Shown one piece after another: positions 7,741 to 13,423 of a DNA stretch of 22,139 nt. The stretch is from Betaproteobacteria bacterium (GTDB lineage Bacteria; Pseudomonadota; Gammaproteobacteria; Burkholderiales; Casimicrobiaceae), in assembly GCA_013298455.1 (NCBI GenBank), contig JAAFHR010000007.1, forward strand, positions 1 through 22,139, in the 5' to 3' direction. Under the pieces are notes generated by a model. The model was given only the letters and a program-made list of their open reading frames with translations. It did no database searches and had not been told where the DNA came from. Numbering within the stretch: the stretch's first letter is position 1; every line of letters begins with the position of its first letter. A program made the translations under genes and the position numbers.

Positions 7741-7800
7741 TGTAGGCGCGGACCTGGCCGCGCTTTCACGGCACCAAGCGACGTCAGGCCATCGCCTACA
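7741..7800. repeat. Degenerate inverted repeat between convergent genes
   Basis: The outer arms TGTAGGCG (7741-7748) and CGCCTACA (7793-7800) are perfect, with an inner CCTG/CAGG pair and a local CGCGG/CCGCG hairpin. It lies between the thioesterase stop and the thyA stop and covers the last codon and stop of thyA. Its placement suits a bidirectional transcription end, but there is no T-tract. It looks like a relative of the element at 7230-7292. Confidence 0.5.
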
Positions 7801-8635
7801 CCGCCACCGGCGCCTTAATCGCCGCATGGCTCTGATAGTTCACCACTTCGAAATCCTCGTATTCGTAATCAAAGATCGAGCCTGGCTTGCGCTTGATGTT
7901 GAGCGTGGGTGGTGGCAGCGGCTCGCGTGAGAGCTGCGTGGAGACCTGTTCGAAGTGATTCGAGTAGACGTGGCAATCGCCGCCCGTCCAGATGAAATCG
8001 CCAACGTCAAGATCGCATTGCTGGGCGAGCATGTGGGTGAGCAGGGCGTAGCTGGCGATGTTGAACGGGACGCCAAGGAATAGGTCAGCGCTGCGTTGAT
8101 AGAGCTGGCAGCTCAAGCGTCCGTTCGATACATAAAACTGAAAAAACGCATGACAAGGCATCAGCGCCATTTTCGAGAGCTCGCTCACATTCCACGCCGA
8201 CACGATGATGCGGCGCGAATCGGGATTAGTTTTTAGCTGTTTGACGACCTCGGCGATTTGATCGATGTGGCCGCCATCGGGCGTTGGCCAGCTGCGCCAT
8301 TGCACGCCGTAAACGGGGCCCAGATCGCCATCGGGTTTCGCCCATTCATCCCAAATCGTGACGCCGCGCTCTTGCAGCCAACGGGCGTTGCTATCGCCTC
8401 GGAGAAACCACAAAAGTTCGTAGGCAATCGCTTTCCAGAACACTTTTTTCGTGGTGATGAGCGGGAAGCCGCGCTGCAAATCAAAGCGCAATTGCGCGCC
8501 GAAGACGGAGCGCGTTCCGGTACCGGTTCGGTCGCTCTTCGTTGCGCCGTTGTCCATCACAAGGCGCAATAGATCGAGGTAGGGTTGCTCTAGGGCGGGT
8601 AGCGAGTTGGGCGAAGATTGGAAATTCGGTTGCAT
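7796..8635 (-). CDS. thyA: Thymidylate synthase ThyA
   Basis: Makes dTMP from dUMP with 5,10-methylenetetrahydrofolate as methyl donor and reductant. It is 279 residues, about 15 longer than E. coli ThyA because of an N-terminal extension rich in Ser, Pro and Asn before the conserved core. The core is fully present: DRTGTGT (Arg36 matches the phosphate-binding Arg21 of E. coli), FPLITTKK, ELLWFLRGD, VTIWDEWA, GDLGPVYG, DSRRIIVSAWN, the catalytic cysteine in MPCHAFFQFYV at about residue 161, CQLYQRSAD, FNIASYALL, GDFIWTGGDCHVYSNH and the C-terminus IKAPVAV. No folA follows; the downstream gene is convergent. Upstream, a TACACT box ends seven bases before the ATG and no ribosome site is visible, so a very short leader is possible. 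Confidence 0.98.
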   Translation of the reverse strand: MQPNFQSSPNSLPALEQPYLDLLRLVMDNGATKSDRTGTGTRSVFGAQLRFDLQRGFPLITTKKVFWKAIAYELLWFLRGDSNARWLQERGVTIWDEWAKPDGDLGPVYGVQWRSWPTPDGGHIDQIAEVVKQLKTNPDSRRIIVSAWNVSELSKMALMPCHAFFQFYVSNGRLSCQLYQRSADLFLGVPFNIASYALLTHMLAQQCDLDVGDFIWTGGDCHVYSNHFEQVSTQLSREPLPPPTLNIKRKPGSIFDYEYEDFEVVNYQSHAAIKAPVAV

Positions 8636-8652
8636 GCTTCGCAGTGTATTTT

Positions 8653-8767
8653 GCTTAACGCCTTTTCAGTCGAATCCCATGATTTATAAGGGCTAGGCCA
8701 AATAAATACAGTTTTTCAAGAACAGAACCATTTATCGCTGACGCCAAGCGAATTATGGCGTTAAGCG
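8653..8767. repeat. 10-bp inverted repeat upstream of thyA, weakly attC-like
   Basis: GCTTAACGCC at 8653-8662 is perfectly complementary to GGCGTTAAGC at 8758-8767. The outer seven bases fit the integron attC core pattern (RYYYAAC and GTTRRRY), and the 115-bp span is in the attC range. No clear inner L-box pair, integrase or cassette array is visible, so this is a weak resemblance and could be chance. The repeat sits in the thyA upstream region. Confidence 0.25.
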
Positions 8768-8815
8768 AATGTGCTGATTGAACGACAGCGATCACTCCGC
8801 CACGCACACTGCTCA

Positions 8816-8922
8816 CTGTCATCCTGAGCGCGAGCGAAGGATCAGGTGGCGAACGAGTAGCTCGTCTTGTCGCAACACTGGCTGCACACCACGTGATCCT
8901 TCGCTCGCGCTCAGGATGACAG
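8816..8922. repeat. Two-armed dispersed inverted repeat, copy 2 of 4 (perfect arms)
   Basis: The arms 8816-8844 and 8894-8922 are perfectly complementary over 29 bp with a 49-bp spacer, and read CTGTCATCCTGAGCGCGAGC onward. This is the best preserved copy of the family also found at 3915, 12778 and 20295. It lies between the divergent-facing upstream region of thyA and the end of the downstream GST. Together with the weak repeat at 8653 it is all I can identify in the 332-bp gap 8636-8967. Confidence 0.9.
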
Positions 8923-8967
8923 GTTTGTGCGAGGCGTCACAGCACTTGCTCCGGAAGCCGCTCCGAG

Positions 8968-9609
8968 CTAAGTCAACCCAATCTGCACAATCTCACGGTA
9001 GTTTTTCATCGCTTGCAGTTGGTCGTACCAACGCCATACGTTGTCGAGCTTTACGCGGTGATGAGCCAAATCGTAGTCTTCGAGCTTGAGCTCCATCCAT
9101 GTGTAGGCAAGGATTCCGAGCGGAATGTCGCCCATCGTGAAATGATCCCCGGCGAGCCATTTCGTTTGCGCGAGTTGACGATCCACGATGCGCCACAGAT
9201 CGGCGGCTTTGGGCACGTTGGCGATGACCATCGCTGGATCGCGCTTCTCAGCGGGCAGTCGCACCATGTGCATAAACGCGGTGCCGAGCGCCGGGCCCAT
9301 CGAACCCACTTGCCAATCCATCCAACGATCAGCGCTCGCACGAATTTTCAAATCACTCGGCCAAAAATTGTCTTTGCCGTGTTTGGCGCAGAGGTAGCGA
9401 ACAATCGCATTGGATTCCCACAGCACAAAGCCGTCGTCTTCGATCACCGGCACCAAGCCCATCGGGTTCATCGCCTTGTAAGCGTCGGTATTGACAATGC
9501 CATATTGCAAGCCCGCATCGATGCGCTCATAGGGCACGCCCATTTCGGCACACGCCCAGAGCGGTTTTTTGACATTGGATGAATTGGCGCGACCCCAGAT
9601 TTTGAGCAT
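8968..9609 (-). CDS. Glutathione S-transferase family protein
   Basis: A soluble 213-residue GST, from a different branch than the one at 4144. The N-terminal thioredoxin-like domain begins MLKIWGRANSSNVKKPLWA, with Ser10/Ser11 and Asn12 as candidate glutathione-activating residues. NPMGLVPVIEDDGFVLWESNAIVRYL gives the cis-Pro and the glutathione gamma-glutamyl contact (Glu-Ser). The helical domain includes ASADRWMDWQVGSMGPAL and the N-capping stretch GDHFTMGDIPLGILAYTW, typical of this fold. It appears to be a single-gene unit: an inverted repeat lies just upstream and a dispersed repeat downstream. The substrate is not predictable from sequence. The ATG at 9607-9609 starts directly on the fold. 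Confidence 0.93.
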   Translation of the reverse strand: MLKIWGRANSSNVKKPLWACAEMGVPYERIDAGLQYGIVNTDAYKAMNPMGLVPVIEDDGFVLWESNAIVRYLCAKHGKDNFWPSDLKIRASADRWMDWQVGSMGPALGTAFMHMVRLPAEKRDPAMVIANVPKAADLWRIVDRQLAQTKWLAGDHFTMGDIPLGILAYTWMELKLEDYDLAHHRVKLDNVWRWYDQLQAMKNYREIVQIGLT

Positions 9610-9632
9610 GTTTAACTTTCTACGGTTGAAAA

Positions 9633-9713
9633 TTTTTTGCCACAGATTTCACAGATTTCACCGATTGGACGAACGACAGAATCTGTGCAATCTGTGAAAT
9701 CTGTGGCAAAAAA
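9633..9713. repeat. Perfect 25-bp inverted repeat built of 9-bp CACAGATTT units
   Basis: The arms 9633-9657 and 9689-9713 are perfectly complementary. Each arm is itself iterated: CACAGAT at 9641 and 9650 with a variant CACCGAT at 9659, and ATCTGTG at 9681, 9690 and 9699, all spaced by 9 bp. The ends are A/T runs, so in both directions the hairpin is followed by six or seven T, which makes it a possible bidirectional terminator between two genes that both start outward from here. Confidence 0.85.
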
Positions 9714-9762
9714 ATGACAAGGCGGTACAGTAGCGTCAATCGTACCTACTTCCCCAGTCAAC

Positions 9763-10509
9763 ATGCCAACGCGAATCGTTTTTTTACTCATTGCCACTTT
9801 AGCGCTCGCTTCATGCCGGCAAACTGATCTTGGGGAAGGCGGCAGCAAAGTCAGCGGCAGCGCGGGCCCAGCGGGCGCAAAAGATGCGGCCAAAGAGCTC
9901 ATCACTTGCAATGAGCCCATCGCAACGATTTCGCTCGCTGAGAGCCCCAATGGCTACACCGTGCTCTCAAGCTACCAATTGCCGCCCACGCCGCTGCCGC
10001 TCATTCGCGTGATGGCGCAGCAAAGCAATTGCTTTCGAATCGTTGATCGCGCTGCAGGTTTGCGCGGCACGCTGCAAGAACAAGATCTCAAAGACAAAGG
10101 CATTCTGAAAGCCGAAACCGTGCCCAAAAAAGGCGAAGGCATCGGCGCACGGATGACGCTCACGCCATCGCTCACCTTTAGCGAAGACAACGCAGGCGGC
10201 GGCATCGTCGGCCTCCTCTCGCTCATTCCCGGTCTTCGTGATTGGGCGGGCTTGGCGAGCGGCGTGAAATTCAAAGAAGCGCAGGTGGTGTTGTTGCTCA
10301 CTGATAACGAAACCACCGAACAGCTCGCCGCCGCCACCGGAGCCGCGCGCGCCACGGATTTGGGCATAGGCGGGCTCGTGATCGGCAAGGTCATTGGCGG
10401 CGCAGCGGGCTGGGGTATCACCAACGAAGGCAAGGTCATCGCAGCGGCGTTTTTGGACGCGCACAACAAGTTGGTGGTGCAGGCGCGGGCGTTGCCGAAG
10501 CGGGGGTAG
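9763..10509 (+). CDS. CsgG/HfaB-like outer-membrane lipoprotein
   Basis: A predicted lipoprotein of 248 residues. The signal sequence has a hydrophobic core from residue 5 and a lipobox L15-A16-S17-C18. The residue after the cysteine is Arg rather than Asp, which favours the outer membrane. After a Gly/Ser/Ala linker comes a region recalling CsgG/HfaB-family proteins: PLIRVMAQQSNCFRIVDRAAGLRGTLQEQDLK, later KFKEAQVVLLLTDNETTEQLAAATGAA, and EGKVIAAAFLDAHNKLVVQA near the C-terminus. CsgG itself forms the curli secretion pore. No curli or holdfast genes are nearby, so this belongs to the wider, mostly uncharacterised group. The family call is from memory of the pattern and not from a search. The gene stands alone between two repeats, with no clear ribosome site. 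Confidence 0.78.
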   Translation: MPTRIVFLLIATLALASCRQTDLGEGGSKVSGSAGPAGAKDAAKELITCNEPIATISLAESPNGYTVLSSYQLPPTPLPLIRVMAQQSNCFRIVDRAAGLRGTLQEQDLKDKGILKAETVPKKGEGIGARMTLTPSLTFSEDNAGGGIVGLLSLIPGLRDWAGLASGVKFKEAQVVLLLTDNETTEQLAAATGAARATDLGIGGLVIGKVIGGAAGWGITNEGKVIAAAFLDAHNKLVVQARALPKRG

Positions 10510-10542
10510 CGCAGCGTCAATATTGGGCAACGACGTTTAGAA

Positions 10543-10702
10543 CCCCTCTCCCGTGGGCGGGAGAGGGGCAGGGGTGAGGGTGCCAAACGCCGCAACGAAG
10601 TTCGTTAGAAGAACACCGCATTACGTTGCGCCCGCTCGAATGAAGGTTTCTGCGTTGCCACGACACCCTCACCCTAACCCTCTCCCGCCTGCGGGAGAGG
10701 GG
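10543..10702. repeat. Paired palindromic repeat (CCCTCTCC type), copy 2 of 2
   Basis: The inversely oriented units are 10543-10582 and 10664-10702, with an 81-bp spacer. Each has the CCCCTCTCCCG...CGGGAGAGGGG palindrome and the GGGTGAGGGTG flank of the copy at 5839-5991. It lies between the convergent ends of the lipoprotein gene and the GNAT gene, where it may act as a transcript end. Confidence 0.87.
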
Positions 10703-10707
10703 ACTGT

Positions 10708-11220
10708 TTAGGCGCGTCGCAGCATCAGCAGTTCGTCCTCGTCCGCGCCGTAGATTGAGCGCTGCGCTTCGTCACTCATTGAGAATTTCAACTTGTTGAG
10801 CAGCGCGAGCGAACGATAATTTTTTCGTTTGAGCACCGCCGCGAACAGCGATACGCCGTAGTCGGATTTGAGCTCGCTGAGCATCGTCTCCAGCGCATGC
10901 GAACCGAGCCCTCTTCGCCAGTGGGCGCTCGCAAGTTCGTACGCCACTAGCGCTCGACGGTCGTTGAAAACTGTTGCCTGCACGTAACCAATCAATTCGC
11001 CTGAGGGAAGGCGAATGACCCAATTGAGCCATTGCTCACTACCGTCTTTCGAACGACGAGATTCGAGTTTTTCGAAACGATTTCGAAGCCATTCCAACGA
11101 CACCGGCGGCGCGTTCTCAAATTCATAAATCGCGGGACCGCTCAAAACTAAAGACATTTCAGCAGCGTGGGCGGCTACTTGGGGTTCGAGTGTGAGCGTG
11201 GGGGTGACGAGTGTTTTCAC
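10708..11220 (-). CDS. GNAT-family N-acetyltransferase (RimJ/RimL-like)
   Basis: A predicted acetyl-CoA-dependent acetyltransferase, 170 residues from the chosen start. The domain begins TLVTPTLTLEPQVAAHAAEM and has the acceptor-side segment AIYEFENAPPVSLEWLRNRF. The central strands are NWVIRLPSGELIGYVQATV, and the acetyl-CoA loop is ELASAHWRRGLGSHALETML (R-x-x-G-x-G/S form). NYRSLALLNKLKF matches the usual NxxSxxLxxKLGF motif. The frame runs up to an ATG at 11334, and another ATG at 11286 shares its CATG with the divergent aminotransferase start. I chose the GTG at 11220 because the homologous domain begins there and because it overlaps the stop of a 4-codon micro-ORF with an AAGGAG site. 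Starts at 11286 or 11334 cannot be excluded. The substrate is unknown. Confidence 0.85.
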   Translation of the reverse strand: MKTLVTPTLTLEPQVAAHAAEMSLVLSGPAIYEFENAPPVSLEWLRNRFEKLESRRSKDGSEQWLNWVIRLPSGELIGYVQATVFNDRRALVAYELASAHWRRGLGSHALETMLSELKSDYGVSLFAAVLKRKNYRSLALLNKLKFSMSDEAQRSIYGADEDELLMLRRA

Positions 11221-11284
11221 ATCGAGAGCATAGCGCTCCTTAAAGGCGATAATTTGTCTATTGATGAACTGAAATCGAGCTGCC

Positions 11285-12673
11285 ATGAACGCCCCGTTAA
11301 CGCCACAGACACTCGCCCAAAGAGACGTCGCCAACCACTTCCACCCCTACACCAACCTGCGCGCGATTGAAACGGACGCGCCCTTGATGATCGTTGAGGG
11401 AGACGGCATTGAGGTGATTGATGATGCAGGTAATCGCTACATCGAAGGGATGTCGGGGCTGTGGTGCGCTTCACTCGGCTTTAGTGAAAAGCGGTTGGCG
11501 GATGCGGCCTATCGTCAGATGAATGTGCTGCCGTACTACCACTCGTTTTCCGGCAAGGCGCACAACGTGGTCGCTGAGGTGAGCGAAAAACTGATCTCGC
11601 TCGCACCGACCGAGGCGCTCCGACAAGGCCGCGTGATCTTCGCCAATTCGGGCTCCGAGGCCAACGATACCGCAGTGAAATTGGTTCGCTACTATCACAA
11701 CGCGATTGGTAAACCGCAGAAGAAAAAGGTCATCGCGCGGGTCAAGGGCTATCACGGCGTAACGCTAGCGACCGCGTCGCTCTCGGGCATTCCGACGATG
11801 CATCAACATTTTGATTTGCCAATGCCCGGCGTTCTCCGAACGAGTTGTCCGCACCCGTATCAATTCGCGCAAGACGGCGAGAGCGATGCGCAATTTGCAA
11901 CGCGTTGTGCCGCTGAGCTCGAAGCCTTGATCGCGGCCGAGGGCGCGGACACCATCGGTGCGTTCATCGCCGAGCCGGTGCAAGGCGCGGGTGGTGTCAT
12001 CGTGCCGCCACCGACGTACTTCGCAAAGATTCAGGCGATCCTCAAGAAGCACGACATCTTGTTGATCGCCGATGAGGTCATCACCGGTTTCGGGCGCACC
12101 GGCAATTGGTTCGGCAGCAACACCTTTGAGCTCGAGCCCGACATGCTGACCAGCGCCAAGATGATTACGTCGGCCTACGCGCCGTTTTCCGCGCTTTATG
12201 TGAGCAACAAGATTTATCAAGCCTGCGCCGACGCAAGCGCCAGTGTGGGTGTGTTCGGTCACGGCTACACCTATTCGGGGCATCCACTGGGCTGCGCCGT
12301 GGCGCTAGAAACGCTCAAGATATATGAGGAGCGCAACATCATCGGGCACGTTCGGGACGTTGCACCCGCGTTTCAAGCCGCGCTACAAAAATTTGCGGAT
12401 CATCCGATGGTAGGTAACGTCCGGAGCGTTGGATTGATCGGCGCGGTTGAATTGGCCGATGATCCCAAGACGCGAAAGCCGTTTGATCCGAAACGAGGTG
12501 TTGGCGCGTATCTGGTTCGCCGTGCGCAAGCCCATGGCCTGATTTTGCGAGCGATGGCAGGCGACGCAATTGCGTTTTGCCCGCCACTGATCATCGATGA
12601 AAAGCAAATCGCTGAATTAGCCGCGCGCTTTGAGTTGGCGCTGACTGAGACGATGGCTTGGGCGCGCGGCTAA
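11285..12673 (+). CDS. Class III (omega) aminotransferase, PLP-dependent
   Basis: A fold-type I PLP enzyme of 462 residues that moves an amino group, usually from a terminal amine or beta/omega-amino acid, to pyruvate or a similar oxo acid. Visible motifs are DDAGNRYIEGMSGLWCASLG near the N-terminus, ANSGSEANDTAVKLVRYY (PLP phosphate site), KGYHGVT, EPVQGAGGVIVPPPTYF and DEVITGFGRTG from Asp263. The PLP lysine is Lys292 in SAKMITSAYAPFSALYVS. The sequence resembles putrescine/diamine or beta-alanine:pyruvate transaminases (SpuC-like), but the donor cannot be fixed. The start codon overlaps, in opposite orientation, a possible start of the GNAT gene. The ribosome site is weak. The TAA stop forms the first bases of a long inverted repeat at 12672. 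The gene is monocistronic as far as the window shows. Confidence 0.94.
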   Translation: MNAPLTPQTLAQRDVANHFHPYTNLRAIETDAPLMIVEGDGIEVIDDAGNRYIEGMSGLWCASLGFSEKRLADAAYRQMNVLPYYHSFSGKAHNVVAEVSEKLISLAPTEALRQGRVIFANSGSEANDTAVKLVRYYHNAIGKPQKKKVIARVKGYHGVTLATASLSGIPTMHQHFDLPMPGVLRTSCPHPYQFAQDGESDAQFATRCAAELEALIAAEGADTIGAFIAEPVQGAGGVIVPPPTYFAKIQAILKKHDILLIADEVITGFGRTGNWFGSNTFELEPDMLTSAKMITSAYAPFSALYVSNKIYQACADASASVGVFGHGYTYSGHPLGCAVALETLKIYEERNIIGHVRDVAPAFQAALQKFADHPMVGNVRSVGLIGAVELADDPKTRKPFDPKRGVGAYLVRRAQAHGLILRAMAGDAIAFCPPLIIDEKQIAELAARFELALTETMAWARG

Positions 12674-13044
12674 GGACGAGATGACGACGTCGCTTCGCGA
12701 CTAGGACGACGCTGCGCTAAGACGCAAAGCTCGGTCGAATTGCTTCTCCTTTTCAACTTGGCGACGCGTTGACACAAACTGTCATGTTGAGCGGAGCGAA
12801 ACATCGGGTGGCATACCGCTCTGCTGCTTCGGACATTGCAGGAAATGAGACTGATCCTTCGCTCTGCTCAGGATGACAACGCTCTCAATTGAGTCATGTT
12901 GTGGATCAAAGTCGGTTTTGGTGTGCACGAAAAGACTCACGACGCGTCACCGCGCTTGCGAAGCAGCATTCACTCAACCGAGCTTTGCGTCCTAGTCGCA
13001 AAGCGACGTCGTCCTAGCGCGAAGCGCGTCGTCATCTCGTCCTT
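12672..13044. repeat. Long composite inverted repeat with nested element
   Basis: The outer arms 12672-12738 and 12974-13044 are complementary with a few indels. They read AAGGACGAGATGACGACG at the outside and ACGCAAAGCTCGGT at the inside. The arms also contain small hairpins such as GTCGC-TTC-GCGAC. Nested between them is copy 3 of the two-armed dispersed repeat (12778-12879). The composite fills almost the whole 395-bp gap between the aminotransferase and the next gene, starts inside the aminotransferase stop codon and ends 25 bp before the next start. No protein gene is supported in it. Confidence 0.8.
12778..12879. repeat. Two-armed dispersed inverted repeat, copy 3 of 4 (hybrid arms)
   Basis: The left arm (about 12778-12805) carries the variant GTCATGTTGAGCGGAGCGAA, ending ACATC. 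The right arm (12851-12879) is the complement of the standard GTCATCCTGAGC form, ending GGATCAG. The arms therefore pair imperfectly. Copy 4 at 20295-20398 has the same two variants in the opposite order. Confidence 0.78.
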
Positions 13045-13056
13045 GCCTCGCGCTCC

Positions 13057-13062
13057 TACAAT
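13057..13062 (+). promoter_or_regulatory. Candidate -10 box (TACAAT) directly before the 74-aa gene
   Basis: TACAAT matches the sigma-70 -10 consensus at five of six positions and ends six bases before the ATG at 13069. A transcript from it would start at or next to the A of the ATG, giving a leaderless message. No convincing -35 is seen 16-18 bp upstream, where the sequence belongs to the long repeat, and there is no ribosome site. Confidence 0.4.
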
Positions 13063-13068
13063 CTCCGC

Positions 13069-13293
13069 ATGGACTTGAAAATCACCCTCACTCCCACGGC
13101 GCAGCGATTGATTCGTGCGACTGAATTCTCTTTCTCAACGAATGCCGATCCGGGGATGCAAATGCCGGGCGTGGGGGATCAAATGCGCATCACACTTGAT
13201 GAACCTCCGGTGTTTTTCAAGGTCTTACAACGAGCGTACGATTTCACGACCTCGCCGATCACGGTGACTTTGGTGTTGGGTGCACCGGATTGA
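13069..13293 (+). CDS. Small conserved-looking protein of unknown function (74 aa)
   Basis: I cannot name a family. The protein is compact, with no signal peptide or membrane segment, and opens MDLKITLTPTAQRLIRATEFSFST. The middle part, VGDQMRITLDEPPVFFKVLQRAY, alternates hydrophobic residues as in a small beta barrel, and it ends in the strand-like ITVTLVLGA. Clues that it is a real gene are this amphipathic pattern, the lack of a competing frame and a -10-like TACAAT placed so as to give a leaderless transcript. Against it are the short length and the absence of a ribosome site. It stands alone between the long composite repeat and the TonB receptor gene, which starts 130 bp after its stop. 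I see no clear motif in that 130-bp gap except an AAGG ribosome site near its end. Confidence 0.65.
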   Translation: MDLKITLTPTAQRLIRATEFSFSTNADPGMQMPGVGDQMRITLDEPPVFFKVLQRAYDFTTSPITVTLVLGAPD

Positions 13294-13423
13294 TCGCGTT
13301 CGGTCGCGCCAAAAGTACCGGCGTTTACCTCTGTTTACATGTCGATTCAGGTTCAACGGTTTGGCGGGGAACTGATAGGCGCTGCGGCGCGAAGGTTGAG
13401 AAGATGTTTTCTAAGGTAGTTCA

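Noticed and set aside
9013..9582. 189-residue + strand frame opposite the second GST
   Set aside because: It is the antisense shadow of a clearly conserved GST and has the His/Arg-rich composition of such shadows.
9641..9706. Short CRISPR-like array from the 9-bp periodic repeats
   Set aside because: The units are far too short and contiguous, there are no unique spacers of constant length, and no cas genes are near.
11221..11334. Longer N-terminus for the GNAT protein
   Set aside because: The extra 38 residues would overlap the divergent aminotransferase start, have no ribosome site and do not look like the start of a GNAT domain; kept as an alternative in the feature note.
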